DNA from: Phycisphaeraceae bacterium
GTDB taxonomy: Bacteria > Planctomycetota > Phycisphaerae > Phycisphaerales > SM1A02
Direction: 5' to 3'
Length of the DNA stretch: 64,000 nt
NCBI GenBank assembly: GCA_019636755.1
Contig: JAHBWZ010000001.1
Location: 248,001 to 312,000, forward strand
The notes below the pieces were generated by a model that did no database searches, had not been told where the DNA came from, and saw only the letters and a program-made list of their open reading frames with translations. The first letter of the stretch is position 1. Each line of letters opens with the position of its first letter. The translations under genes were made by a program, and so were the position numbers. This document shows, piece after piece, positions 24,403 through 33,395 of this stretch.

Positions 24403-26280
24403 ATGAGCGCACACTCCGACCGCAGAGTCATCGTCGTCGGTGGCGGCCTTGCCGGACTTGCCGCCACCATCCGGATCGCCGAGGAAGGCATCCCGGTCGA
24501 CCTCTTCTCCCTGGTCCCGGTGAAGCGGTCGCACAGTGTCTGCGCGCAGGGCGGCATCAACGCCTGCAACGAGATCTCGCGCCAGCAGGGCTACAGCGAG
24601 TACATGCACTTCGATGAGACGGTCTACGGCGGCGACTTCCTGCAGCACCAGCCGCCGGTCTACGAGATGTGCCACTGGGCGCCGAGGATCATCGACCTGC
24701 TCGACCGGATGGGCGTCCCGTTCAACCGCACCGCGGAGGGACAGCGGGACCTGCGACTCTTCGGAGGCTCGCTGTTCAAGCGGACCCACTTCGCCGGGGC
24801 CACCACCGGGCAGCAGCTCCTTTACGCGCTCGACGAGCAGACACGCCGCTGGGAGCACGAGGGGCGGGTGGCGAAGTACGAGCACTGGGAGTTTCTCCGG
24901 CCGGTCCTCGACGATCACGGGCGCTGCCGAGGCATCGTCGCGCAGGACATGCGGACCATGCAGATCCGCGCGTTCCGCGCGGACGCGGTGGTGATGGCGA
25001 CCGGCGGGCCCGGTCTCATCTTCGGAAAGAGCACGAACTCGGTCATCTGCAACGGCGGCGCGGCCAGTCGCTGCTACCAGGCCGGCGCCTGGTACGCCAA
25101 CGGCGAGTTCATCCAGGTCCACCCCACCGCGATTCCCGGCGCGGACAAGCTCCGGCTCATGAGCGAGTCCGCGCGCGGTGAAGGCGGCCGGGTCTGGGTG
25201 CCGCGGCGACCGGGCGACGCGCGGGATCCCCGACGGATCCCCGACGACGAACGGTGGTATTTCCTCGAGGAGAAGTACCCGCGCTACGGCAACCTCGTCC
25301 CGCGCGACATCGCGACGCGCGAGATCTTCGACGTCTGCGTGAACCAGGGTCTCGGCGTCGGCGGCGGCAACATGGTGTACCTGGATCTCACGCATCGATC
25401 GCGCGAGTACCTGGAGCGGAAGCTCGGCGGCATCATCGAGATCTACCGGAAGTTCGTGGGCGAGGATCCCTGCGAGGTCCCCATGCGGATCTTCCCCGGC
25501 GTCCACTATTCCATGGGTGGACTCTGGACCACCTACACGCCGAAACCGGACCTGCGCGGCATGGAGTACGGCGCGCCGGACTCCATGATGACGAACGTCG
25601 AAGGCCTGTACGCCTTCGGCGAGGTCAACTACCAGTACCACGGCGGCACCCGCCTGGGCGCCAACGCGCTGCTCTCCTGCATCTTCGACGGCCTCTTCTG
25701 CGGCCTCGGCGTGGCGAACGCGGTCCGTGACGGCGCCCGGAGCGCCGCGCAGGACGCCGCGTCGATCTTCGACGCGGCCAGAGCGCTCGAGCAGGACCGA
25801 CAGGACCGGCTCATCGCCTCGGCCGGCGACGAGAACCCGTACCGGCTCGGGCGTGAACTCGGCGACGAGATGACGGCCTGCTCGACGGTCGTGAAGACGG
25901 AGTCGCGCATGCAGCAGGGCATGGCGAAACTGCACGCGCTCATGGACCGGTACCGCCGGATCTCGCTCTCCGACACCGGCCTCTGGACGAACCAGGCGCT
26001 CTCCTACGCCCGCGCCCTCGGTGACATGCTCATCCTTGCCGAGGCGATTCTCCTGGGCGGCATCGAGCGGCGCGAGTCGCGCGGCTCCCACTACCGTCTC
26101 GACTACCCGGAACGCGACGACGCGAACTTCCTCCGCACGACGGTCTGTGCCTTCGACACGGCATCGGGCCGGCCGGATCTCCGCTTCGAGGACGTCCCCG
26201 CGGGACTCGTTCCACCACGGGCGCGGACATACGGCAAGGTCCACACCGCCGCCGAGCCCGCCTCCACGGCACCCGTGTGA
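24403..26280 (+). CDS. sdhA: Succinate dehydrogenase/fumarate reductase flavoprotein subunit
   Basis: 625 residues, full length. The FAD-binding GGGLAGLAATIRIAEEG is at the N-terminus, then HSVCAQGGINA (the region of the His that bonds FAD covalently), and FIQVHPTAIPG and GGLWTTYTPKP with the substrate-site residues. The C-terminus contains YRLDYPERDDANFLRTTV. It oxidises succinate to fumarate in the TCA cycle, or the reverse. It forms an operon with sdhC, but the iron-sulfur subunit gene sdhB, usual in third place, is not here: the next genes are on the opposite strand. Confidence 0.96.
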   Translation: MSAHSDRRVIVVGGGLAGLAATIRIAEEGIPVDLFSLVPVKRSHSVCAQGGINACNEISRQQGYSEYMHFDETVYGGDFLQHQPPVYEMCHWAPRIIDLLDRMGVPFNRTAEGQRDLRLFGGSLFKRTHFAGATTGQQLLYALDEQTRRWEHEGRVAKYEHWEFLRPVLDDHGRCRGIVAQDMRTMQIRAFRADAVVMATGGPGLIFGKSTNSVICNGGAASRCYQAGAWYANGEFIQVHPTAIPGADKLRLMSESARGEGGRVWVPRRPGDARDPRRIPDDERWYFLEEKYPRYGNLVPRDIATREIFDVCVNQGLGVGGGNMVYLDLTHRSREYLERKLGGIIEIYRKFVGEDPCEVPMRIFPGVHYSMGGLWTTYTPKPDLRGMEYGAPDSMMTNVEGLYAFGEVNYQYHGGTRLGANALLSCIFDGLFCGLGVANAVRDGARSAAQDAASIFDAARALEQDRQDRLIASAGDENPYRLGRELGDEMTACSTVVKTESRMQQGMAKLHALMDRYRRISLSDTGLWTNQALSYARALGDMLILAEAILLGGIERRESRGSHYRLDYPERDDANFLRTTVCAFDTASGRPDLRFEDVPAGLVPPRARTYGKVHTAAEPASTAPV

Positions 26281-26325
26281 CCGTGTCCGGACGATCGCGG
26301 GCGACGCGGTGCGCGGTCCACGGGG

Positions 26326-26586
26326 TCACCGCTCCCGATCGCCGACCGGCGCGGCACCCGCTCGGCGTCCGAGCACCGTGACGATGACGGTCCCGACGCC
26401 GAGCGCCGCGAGCACGAGGACCGCCGCGAGGGCCAGCGTCGGCAGCATCGGGTCGGGCGTGTGGCCGGTCTCCGCCTGCCCCTCGTCGATCGCGCGGCGC
26501 AGGATGACGCCCGCGCCCCCCGGCGCCGCGGTGGGATCCGCGTCGCGCGTCGATCCGGTCTGGACATCGTCGATCATCGTGCGCAT
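26326..26586 (-). CDS. Small single-span membrane protein
   Basis: 86 residues from the ATG at 26586 (MRTMIDDVQTG…). A polar N-terminal half is followed by one transmembrane helix (LPTLALAAVLVLAALGVGTVIVTVLG) and a short basic tail. No family is recognised. It lies 95 bases after the DUF456-type gene on the same strand, with the 13-bp tandem repeats between them. An out-of-frame upstream extension to 26625 is not needed. Real but of unknown function. Confidence 0.5.
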   Translation of the reverse strand: MRTMIDDVQTGSTRDADPTAAPGGAGVILRRAIDEGQAETGHTPDPMLPTLALAAVLVLAALGVGTVIVTVLGRRAGAAPVGDRER

Positions 26587-26637
26587 GGGCCGTGCTCTCG
26601 AGCGCCGCCGGGATCCGCCCGGCAAGCGGTTCTGCGC

Positions 26638-26689
26638 CGGTTCAGTCCAGCGGTTCAGTCCAGCGGTTCAGTCCAGCGGTTCAGTCCAG
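26638..26689 (+). repeat. Four tandem copies of a 13-bp unit
   Basis: CGGTTCAGTCCAG is repeated four times without a mismatch. The last copy contains the stop codon (TCA on the plus strand at 26681) and the final two codons of the DUF456-type gene, so the array begins inside that gene's end and runs into the downstream gap. Confidence 0.95.
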
Positions 26690-27226
26690 CATGAGTGCGA
26701 CCGCGAATCCCATCAGGATCGTCGCGGCGATCGGGATCTTGCAGGCGGATCCGGCAATCCGCCCGAGCGTCGCCCACAGCGCCGGCCGCAGCGCGGCACC
26801 GGTGCGGAGCGAAGGGTCGCCGAGTTCGAAGATGAATGCCCCGGCGAAGGTGCCGGCGATCGCGCCGAGCAGCGTGCCGACCAGCGGGATCGGAATGAAC
26901 GTGCCGAGGATCGCGCCGCCGATGCCGCCGATCACCGCGCCGATCATGCCCCGTCGTGTCCCCCCGCCCCTGCGGACCCCCAGTGCCCCGAGCGCGAACT
27001 CCAGCAGTTCACCCACGAGGGCAAGGACGATCGCGGCCGCGAAGAGCCACAGCGGAAAGAGCGGCGCGGACGGATCCTCGCGCCACAGGCCGTCGGTGAG
27101 TTCAAGCAGGATCGCGGTCGCGATGATGATCCACGCGCCGGGAACGCCGATGACGATGCCGGCGACGGCGGCGCCTCCCAGCAGCAGCAGCAGCGCGACC
27201 AGCGTGATCTGGATCGTCGTTTCCAT
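26681..27226 (-). CDS. DUF456-family membrane protein
   Basis: 181 residues from the ATG at 27226 (METTIQITLVALLLLLGG). There are four to five hydrophobic segments. GVPGAWIIIATAILLELTDG and the Gly-zipper stretch GMIGAVIGGIGGAILGTFIPIPLVGTLLGAIAGTF are characteristic of DUF456. Function is unknown. The stop lies within the last unit of a 13-bp tandem array. The gene starts just 20 bases after the end of hemW on the same strand. Confidence 0.8.
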   Translation of the reverse strand: METTIQITLVALLLLLGGAAVAGIVIGVPGAWIIIATAILLELTDGLWREDPSAPLFPLWLFAAAIVLALVGELLEFALGALGVRRGGGTRRGMIGAVIGGIGGAILGTFIPIPLVGTLLGAIAGTFAGAFIFELGDPSLRTGAALRPALWATLGRIAGSACKIPIAATILMGFAVALMLD

Positions 27227-27245
27227 GGCGGCACGTCCCTCGGGT

Positions 27246-28496
27246 TCAGACCAGGTCCGCCAGCACGGCGTCTGCCAGGAGAATACCGCGCGCCGTGAAT
27301 CGAAGGCGGTCCTGCACATGCTCGAGCAGTCCGCCGTCGACCGCCCGCGCCAGCGCCACGCGCCGCGCGGCACCGCGCGCCGTCTGCAGGAGTTCCTCGA
27401 CCCGCGCCACCGGCATGCCTTCCAGAAGCCGCAGGCCGAGCATGAATGACTCACCGACGGCTCGATCCGGCTCAAATGTCTCGAATCCCGTGATCGGCGG
27501 CGGACCGTCCGTCATCAGCCATGCGTCGATCGACGGACGGTTCTTCCATCGCGCGCCGCCGGCATGGCCCGCCGCGCCCGGGCCGAGCGGCCACCATGAC
27601 CCGTTGGTCCAGTAGAGCACGTTGTGCCTGCATCGCTCGCCCGGCCGCGCCCAGTTGCTGATCTCGTACTGCTCGAAACCGGCCTGCGCCAGGCGGTCCC
27701 GCACGTGCTCGAACATGGCGGCCTCCGTCTCCTCCTCCACCCGCCCGACCTCGCCCCCGGCAAGGCGCGCCGCGAGCGGCGTTCCGGGTTCATAGACGAG
27801 GCCGTAGCAGCTGAGGTGGGACGGATCCAGCGCGAGTGCCTGGTCGATGTCTTCCGCCCAGTCCTGCAGCGACTGGCCCGGAATCGCGAAGATGAGGTCC
27901 AGGTTGACGCGCACGATGCCGGCGGCGCGCAGGTGGCCCACGGCCCGGCCGACCGATGCCGGATCGTGCCAGCGTTCCAGCATGCGAAGATGCTCGGGGC
28001 GGAACGACTGGCAGCCCACGCTGACGCGTGTCACGGCGGCGGCGGCCAGCACGTCGGCGATCTCCGAGGTCACCGTCTCCGGGTTCGCCTCGACCGTGAT
28101 CTCCGCGTCACCCGCGAGCGGGAGCGACCGCACCGCGGCCAGCACGCGCCGGAGCCGGGCGGGCGCGAGCAGCGTCGGTGTTCCTCCACCGATGAAGACG
28201 GTGTCGATCGGCGCGCGCAGGTACGGCCGGATCCACGCGATCTCCCGCTCAAGGCGGTCGACATACGCCTCCTGCCGGTCCCGCCGATCGACGACCGAGT
28301 AGAAGTCGCAGTAATGGCACTTGTGAAAGCAGAACGGAACGTGCAGGTAGACGCCGCGGACCGCCGCGGCCGCGCCGGCCAGCGCGGCCGCGCCGCCAAG
28401 GGCGTCGAGGATCGACTCCGGCGATCGAAGGGGCGATCGAGGCGCCTCCTGCGGGAACTGCCGGAGGTGGACGACTGGTGGACCGGCGTCGGACAT
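27246..28496 (-). CDS. hemW: Radical SAM haem chaperone HemW
   Basis: 416 residues. The radical SAM motif is CFHKCHYCDF (CxxxCxxC) near residue 56, followed by DTVFIGGGTPTLL, ITVEANPETV, VSVGCQSF, and NLDLIFAIPGQSLQDW. The C-terminal HemW features CRHNVLYWTNGSWWPLGPGAAGH are present. The lack of a fourth nearby Cys (CxxxCxxCxC of HemN) favours HemW, which delivers haem to target proteins, over the coproporphyrinogen oxidase HemN. The first ~45 residues are not conserved. It is divergent from the FHA gene. Confidence 0.9.
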   Translation of the reverse strand: MSDAGPPVVHLRQFPQEAPRSPLRSPESILDALGGAAALAGAAAAVRGVYLHVPFCFHKCHYCDFYSVVDRRDRQEAYVDRLEREIAWIRPYLRAPIDTVFIGGGTPTLLAPARLRRVLAAVRSLPLAGDAEITVEANPETVTSEIADVLAAAAVTRVSVGCQSFRPEHLRMLERWHDPASVGRAVGHLRAAGIVRVNLDLIFAIPGQSLQDWAEDIDQALALDPSHLSCYGLVYEPGTPLAARLAGGEVGRVEEETEAAMFEHVRDRLAQAGFEQYEISNWARPGERCRHNVLYWTNGSWWPLGPGAAGHAGGARWKNRPSIDAWLMTDGPPPITGFETFEPDRAVGESFMLGLRLLEGMPVARVEELLQTARGAARRVALARAVDGGLLEHVQDRLRFTARGILLADAVLADLV

Positions 28497-28709
28497 GGCG
28501 GGGTCGGCGGGCTCGGGTCGTGGCCGGTGCGGCGGCAGGGCGGCCCGGATGCTATCCGCGCCGGCGCTGTCGTCGGACGGGAGCCGCGGGATTGCCGGGC
28601 GGCGCCGGATACCCGATCATGCACCTGATCACGACCCGCATCGATACCACCCCCGGACTCCGGCGCCGGTGGCCCGACGGCGGACCAGGCGATCCGACCG
28701 AGAGATCGA

Positions 28710-29102
28710 ATGCAGTTCCGGCTGGACACCCACCTGAGAGACGGCTCTCGCCTCAGTTTCCTGATCGCGCGCCCGCAGACGACGGTGGGGCGCCGCGCGG
28801 CATGCGACATCCACATCGCGCTGCCGATCGTCGAGCCGCTCCACTGCTGCATTCACTGGGACGGCGCGACGGTCCTCGTGCTCGAGGATCACGGCACGCG
28901 GCTCGGCACCCGCGTGAACGGGACCGCCGTCCACCGCTGCCTGCTTGCCGGCGGCGATCGCATCGCGATCGGACCCGTGGAGTTCATCGTCTGCGTTCTC
29001 GACCCCCCGGCAGCAGCGGCAGGCGCCGCGGATGCCGAGCGTCGGGCGGCGCCGCTCGTCGAAGTGGAACCCGGCGCCCGCCGCACGCCCGCGCGCCGGT
29101 GA
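28710..29102 (+). CDS. Small FHA-domain protein
   Basis: 130 residues. An FHA fold covers residues about 3-95: TVGRRAACDIHIALPIVEPLHC matches the GR…DI…S-x-x-H loop region, although the usual Ser is replaced by Pro-Leu. It is followed by GTRLGTRVNGTAV and LLAGGDRIAIGPVEFIV. FHA domains bind phosphothreonine peptides; here the altered loop makes that less certain. The C-terminal 35 residues are Ala/Arg-rich. It stands alone between hemW (divergent) and a Zn-ribbon gene (convergent). Confidence 0.75.
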   Translation: MQFRLDTHLRDGSRLSFLIARPQTTVGRRAACDIHIALPIVEPLHCCIHWDGATVLVLEDHGTRLGTRVNGTAVHRCLLAGGDRIAIGPVEFIVCVLDPPAAAAGAADAERRAAPLVEVEPGARRTPARR

Positions 29103-29133
29103 CGCCGCGCGGCACGCCATTCGCCGGTCGCGT

Positions 29134-29307
29134 TCAGGTCGGGCCGGGACCCGCGGCGGCCGCTCCGCCGTCATCGCGCCGCTGCGGGACGATGACCGTG
29201 GTCCCGCAGTTGCGGCATCGCACACGCTTCCCCCGCGCCGATACGGGCACGGACAGGATCCGCTGGCAGGAGAGCGCCGGACACATGATCCGGATCGATC
29301 CGGGCAC
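29134..29307 (-). CDS. Small zinc-ribbon protein
   Basis: 57 residues from the GTG at 29307; an ATG at 29286 gives 50. The core reads IRIMCPALSCQRILSVPVSARGKRVRCRNCGTTVIVPQ, with two Cys pairs that should bind one zinc. Short proteins or N-terminal modules of this 'CxxxxC…GKxxRCxxCG' type are common in planctomycetes. No partner domain is attached here and the tail is Gly/Ala/Pro-rich. The function is unknown; it might bind nucleic acid or protein. Confidence 0.6.
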   Translation of the reverse strand: MPGSIRIMCPALSCQRILSVPVSARGKRVRCRNCGTTVIVPQRRDDGGAAAAGPGPT

Positions 29308-29572
29308 CGGCCCGGCATGACCATCGGCGGCAGGTCGATCTGTCCCTGGCTGTGACACAGCGTGGCTCCCTCTGCGCCCGTGCCCCGTGCGGACACGATC
29401 ACCCCTCAGCATCGTCCTCGGCGGGGCGGATCTGAAGCATCATCCCGGCGACCGGCCGTCAGCCTTGACGGATGCACCGCCCGGTTCGTAGCCTTGCCGT
29501 TTCGGCGCCCTCCTATCGGACCTGTGTACGCGCGCAACTGTCTGTGGCCCCGGATCGGATGAACCTCTCGGC

Positions 29573-30889
29573 ATGAACCACGGCCCGGACTTCACACGCA
29601 GCACCGCCGTCATCGGCCTCCAGTGGGGCGATGAAGGCAAGGGCAAGGTCGTGGACCTGCTGGCGCGGGATCATGACGTCATCGTCCGCTACAACGGCGG
29701 CGCCAATGCCGGACATTCGATCGTGATCGGCGGCGAGCGCTACGCGCTGCACCTGATTCCGGTCGGCATCCTCTCGGCCGACCGGACCTGCGTCATCGCC
29801 AACGGCGTCGTCGTGGACCCGGTCAAACTCCTGAGCGAGATCGACGGCCTGCGGTCGCGCGGCGTCGAGGTCGGGTCCAACCTCCGCCTCTCGGACCGGG
29901 CGCATGTCGTCATGCCGTGGCACGCGGAAATGGATGCCTGCCTGGAGGGCAGCGAGGGCGGCGGGATCGGGACCACGCGGCGCGGCATCGGGCCCGCGTA
30001 CGCCGACAAGGCCTATCGGTCGATGGCGATCCGCGTGCAGGACCTGCTGGAGAGAGACCGGCTGCGCGAACGGCTGGAGGCGATCGCGCCGATCCGCGGC
30101 GCTCAGCTGCGCGCGCTGGGATCGACGGCACCCGACATCGACACCGGCGCTCTCCTGGAGACCTTTCTCGGCGTCGGAGAGCGGCTCCGTCCGTTCGTGA
30201 CGGACACGGTCTGGCTGCTGCACGACCTCGTCCGCGCCGGACGCAGGCTCCTCTTCGAGGGCGCGAATGCCACCCTGCTCGACGTGGACCACGGGACCTA
30301 CCCGTTCGTCACCAGTTCGCACTGTTCGACGCTCGGCATTCCCGCGGGCACCGGCCTTCCCGGAGCGTGTGCCGGTCGCATCATCGGCATCATGAAGGCG
30401 TACGCGACGCGCGTCGGCGGCGGCCCCTTCCCCACGGAGGAGCATGGCCCGGACGGCCACCGCATCCGTGAGCGCGGGCGCGAGTACGGCACGACCACCG
30501 GACGGCCCCGGCGCTGCGGATGGCTGGATCTCGTCGCGGTGCGCTATGCCGCCATGATCTCCGGCGCGACGACGCTGGCCGTCATGCTCCTGGACGTACT
30601 CTCCGGATTCGACGAGATCCGCGTGGCAACGCGGTATCGTCTTCCCGACGGCTCGAGCACGGACCGCTTTCCGCCAGACGCGCGGACCCTGGCGCGGGTC
30701 ACGCCGATCTACGAGACGCTTCCCGGCTGGTCCGAGCCGATCGAATCGATCACCGACCGCCCGCGGCTTCCCGAGAACGCGCGCCGCTATCTCGATCTCA
30801 TCGAGCGGACGGTGGGGACACCGATCACGATCGTGAGCGTGGGCCCCGATCGACGGCAGACCCTCGTGCCGGCAGGCGCCGCGCCGTGA
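29573..30889 (+). CDS. purA: Adenylosuccinate synthetase
   Basis: 438 residues, full length. The GTP-binding loop is GLQWGDEGKGKVVDLLA, followed by the catalytic His region YNGGANAGHSIVIGG, and GIGTTRRGIGPAYADKAYR, FEGANATLLDVDHGTYPFVTSS and TTTGRPRRCGWLD. It makes adenylosuccinate from IMP and aspartate in AMP synthesis. The ATG at 29573 gives the expected N-terminus. The stop overlaps the GTG start of uppS (GTGA), so the two are probably co-transcribed. Confidence 0.96.
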   Translation: MNHGPDFTRSTAVIGLQWGDEGKGKVVDLLARDHDVIVRYNGGANAGHSIVIGGERYALHLIPVGILSADRTCVIANGVVVDPVKLLSEIDGLRSRGVEVGSNLRLSDRAHVVMPWHAEMDACLEGSEGGGIGTTRRGIGPAYADKAYRSMAIRVQDLLERDRLRERLEAIAPIRGAQLRALGSTAPDIDTGALLETFLGVGERLRPFVTDTVWLLHDLVRAGRRLLFEGANATLLDVDHGTYPFVTSSHCSTLGIPAGTGLPGACAGRIIGIMKAYATRVGGGPFPTEEHGPDGHRIRERGREYGTTTGRPRRCGWLDLVAVRYAAMISGATTLAVMLLDVLSGFDEIRVATRYRLPDGSSTDRFPPDARTLARVTPIYETLPGWSEPIESITDRPRLPENARRYLDLIERTVGTPITIVSVGPDRRQTLVPAGAAP

Positions 30890-31689
30890 ACACGCCCGGC
30901 ATGGCGGCGCCGCATGAGCGCCCCGATCGCGGCGGAGGCAGCGAGGAGGCGTCATCCGACTCGCCCGCGACGCCGCCGCGCATGCCCGTGCATGTGGCTG
31001 TCATCATGGACGGCAACGGCCGCTGGGCCCGGGCGCACGGCCTGCCCCGCGCGGCGGGTCATCGTGCGGGCGCGGAGGCGGCGCGGCGCATCGTGCGCGC
31101 CGCAGGCCGCGCGGGCGTGCGCGTGCTGACGCTCTATTCCTTCTCCACGGAGAACTGGAAACGGCCCACGGACGAGGTGGATGCGCTCATGGCGCTCTGC
31201 CGCGACTTCCTGCTGCGCGAACAGGACGAACTGCGGCGCGAGAACGTCCGCTTCCGGCAGATCGGCCGGCGGGCGGGCCTTCCGCCGGACGTGGTCCGCT
31301 CGATCGAGGAGGTCGAGCGGCGCACCGCCGACGCCACCGGCCTGGACCTGGTCGTCGCGCTCAACTACGGCGCCCGGGAGGAGATCGTCGACGCCGTGCG
31401 GGCCCTCGCCCGGCGCGTCCAGGCCGGAACACTGCAGCCCGATGCGATCGACGAGGCGACCTTCGCGGCCGCCCTCTCGACCGCGGGCCTGCCCGATCCC
31501 GACCTGCTGATCCGCTCCGCGGGCGAGATGCGCGTCTCCAACTTCCTGCTCTGGCAGATCTCGTACGCGGAACTGTACGTCTCCCCCGCGCTCTGGCCGG
31601 ACTTCACGCCCGCCGACTTCGCCGGCGCCCTCAGGGACTTTGCCGCGCGCGATCGGCGATTCGGTGCCGTGACGCCGGGAAGCGTGTAG
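30886..31689 (+). CDS. uppS: Undecaprenyl diphosphate synthase
   Basis: 267 residues from the GTG at 30886 that overlaps the purA stop; the ATG at 30901 is the alternative. The cis-prenyltransferase signatures are complete: VAVIMDGNGRWARAHGLPR (catalytic Asp), RVLTLYSFSTENWKRP, VVALNYGAREEI, and DLLIRSAGEMRVSNFLLWQ. It makes the C55 lipid carrier for peptidoglycan and other cell-surface polymers. The first ~35 residues are a variable leader. In many bacteria uppS sits beside dxr and rseP; here those lie 2-5 kb away on the other strand. Confidence 0.94.
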   Translation: MNTPGMAAPHERPDRGGGSEEASSDSPATPPRMPVHVAVIMDGNGRWARAHGLPRAAGHRAGAEAARRIVRAAGRAGVRVLTLYSFSTENWKRPTDEVDALMALCRDFLLREQDELRRENVRFRQIGRRAGLPPDVVRSIEEVERRTADATGLDLVVALNYGAREEIVDAVRALARRVQAGTLQPDAIDEATFAAALSTAGLPDPDLLIRSAGEMRVSNFLLWQISYAELYVSPALWPDFTPADFAGALRDFAARDRRFGAVTPGSV

Positions 31690-31765
31690 GCACCGGACGG
31701 CGGCGCAGGCGGGTGCGTGCGCCTCCGGCGGACCGGGGCGCCCACGGACCCGCCGATCACCCGGC

Positions 31766-32164
31766 TCATCGACCGGTCGGGCACGTCCCCGACGGACATC
31801 TCCCCATCAACCGGCCCAGTCGATGCCGATTCCGCGCGAAGAGGCGATACGCGGCATCGATGATCGGCCGTGCGAGCGGCCACGCGGTCCACGCGATCAT
31901 CCAGCCCCGGCCGATGGCCCGATAGGCGGCGCGGAACGCCTCCATGCCGGTCAGGATGCGCCCGGTGGCGTCGATCGCGTGCATGCGTGCAGACACTTCG
32001 GCCCGGTCCAGTCCGTGCTGCGATGCATCGAAGGACGGATCCGCGATGTCGATGAAGCGGAGCACAGCGCGGCGATCCCGCGCCTCCATGAACCGTGCCT
32101 CGCGGGCGCACATGGGACAGGCGCGATCCACGAACAGCGTGAGTGTGGCGGTCTCGGGTGCCAT
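31766..32164 (-). CDS. DCC-family thiol-disulfide oxidoreductase-like protein (DUF393)
   Basis: 132 residues from the ATG at 32164; one at 32185 would add seven. TLTLFVDRACPMCAREARFMEARD carries the CxxC that follows the beta strand in DCC proteins, and RFIDIAD, MHAIDATGRILTGMEAFRAAYRAI follow as in the family. The C-terminus is basic and hydrophobic (WMIAWTAWPLARPIIDAAYRLFARNRHRL) and may touch the membrane. The redox role is presumed from the CxxC motif; the family has no firm substrate. It is downstream of the diguanylate cyclase gene. Confidence 0.8.
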   Translation of the reverse strand: MAPETATLTLFVDRACPMCAREARFMEARDRRAVLRFIDIADPSFDASQHGLDRAEVSARMHAIDATGRILTGMEAFRAAYRAIGRGWMIAWTAWPLARPIIDAAYRLFARNRHRLGRLMGRCPSGTCPTGR

Positions 32165-32216
32165 CGTGACCGGGGAGCGTAGCACTCCAGGTCCCCACGT
32201 CCCGGAATCGCGTCGA

Positions 32217-33395
32217 TCACGCCGACGGTTTCAGCCGGCTCACCGCCATCGGCTCGTGCGATGCCAGGTCATCGAGTCCGAGGAAGGTGTCCCGCCGTCC
32301 CCGGAGCATGACCCGTCCCCGACCTGAACTCTTCGCGGCATACAGGGCCTCGTCGGCATGGCGGACGAGCGTCTCCACGTCGGCGGGCTCGCTCAACTCC
32401 ACCTGTGCGACCCCCACCGAGACGCCGAGCCCGCGCTCCGCCGGCGGGAGGCAGCGGACCATGTGGCCCACCTCGTCCAGGATCCGCCGGGCCGCCGCCG
32501 CCGCTTCGGTCGCCCGGGTATGCGGCATGAGGACGCAGAACTCGTCACCGCCGTATCGGGCAACGCAGTCGATCTCCCGGCAGTTCGCGCGGATGACGCG
32601 GGCGGTCATCGCCAGGATCTCATCGCCGCGCTGATGACCGACGCGGTCGTTGATCGCCTTGAATCCGTCCAGGTCGAGCATGAGAAAGGCAAGCGGGAAC
32701 CCGTGCCGGGCGGACTCCGCCCATGCGCCGTCGAGCATCATGCCCAGCCAGCGCCGGTTCGAGAGCTGCGTGAGTTCATCGGTCCGCGCGGTGTGCTCCA
32801 GGCGCTCGATCATGGTCTCGAGCTGCCGGTTCTTGATGGCGAGTTCGACCAGCGACCGGCTGAGTTCGCGATGGAGCCGCTCGTTCTCCGCCCGCACGCG
32901 CTGGTGGGCGATCGCCTTCTCCAGAAGGACCGGGAGTGTGCTGAGCGTGCCGTCTGCCATCGCCAGGAAGTCACTGGCTCCGGCCCGGATGGCCTCCGCC
33001 GCGATCTCGGCATCCTCGACCAGGCCGAGCATGACCAGCGTCACGTCCGGACGCACGCCGCGCAGAAACGCGATCACGTCGAACGCGGACGCGCTGCCGA
33101 GGTGGCTGTCGGAGATCACCAGGTCGACAGCGGCCAGGTCCGCCGCGTGCAGTTCCGCGAGCGACCGGACGCGCATGATGTCCGGTGTTCCGAATCCGTC
33201 GCCGTCCGACCACACCGCGCGGGGACGCATCGCGAGGAGGTTCCGGCCGAGTCGATCCAGCAGCGAAGGAGCCGCGCCGGAGAGGACCGGCTCCATCGAG
33301 CGCAGTTCCGAGCATTCGGACTGGATGATGAGCATCCGCGGCGGCTGGCCGGGCGGGCTCGCGCTGACGGTCTCCTCCGGAATCCGGTGCGACAT
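32217..33395 (-). CDS. Diguanylate cyclase with degenerate receiver-like N-terminal domain
   Basis: 392 residues. Residues about 20-150 look like a response-regulator fold (VDLVISDSHLGSASAFDVIAFLRGVRPDVTLVMLG); the Asp in SDSHLG is in the phospho-acceptor position. A coiled coil (about 155-200) links to a GGDEF domain. The active-site motif RYGGDEF is near 280, and REID lies five residues before GGDEF, which is the RxxD inhibitory I-site. It makes c-di-GMP from GTP and is likely product-inhibited. The MshEN ATPases of the pilus cluster are obvious candidate receptors, but that link is inference. Confidence 0.9.
   Translation of the reverse strand: MSHRIPEETVSASPPGQPPRMLIIQSECSELRSMEPVLSGAAPSLLDRLGRNLLAMRPRAVWSDGDGFGTPDIMRVRSLAELHAADLAAVDLVISDSHLGSASAFDVIAFLRGVRPDVTLVMLGLVEDAEIAAEAIRAGASDFLAMADGTLSTLPVLLEKAIAHQRVRAENERLHRELSRSLVELAIKNRQLETMIERLEHTARTDELTQLSNRRWLGMMLDGAWAESARHGFPLAFLMLDLDGFKAINDRVGHQRGDEILAMTARVIRANCREIDCVARYGGDEFCVLMPHTRATEAAAAARRILDEVGHMVRCLPPAERGLGVSVGVAQVELSEPADVETLVRHADEALYAAKSSGRGRVMLRGRRDTFLGLDDLASHEPMAVSRLKPSA

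Noticed and set aside
23344-26244. 966-residue minus-strand frame across sdhC and sdhA
   Set aside because: The plus strand carries complete sdhC and sdhA motifs; the minus frame is Arg/Asp/Val-rich without any domain.
27246-28496. Oxygen-independent coproporphyrinogen oxidase HemN
   Set aside because: The Cys pattern is CxxxCxxC with F after the third Cys rather than CxxxCxxCxC, and the C-terminal HNxxYW region fits HemW.
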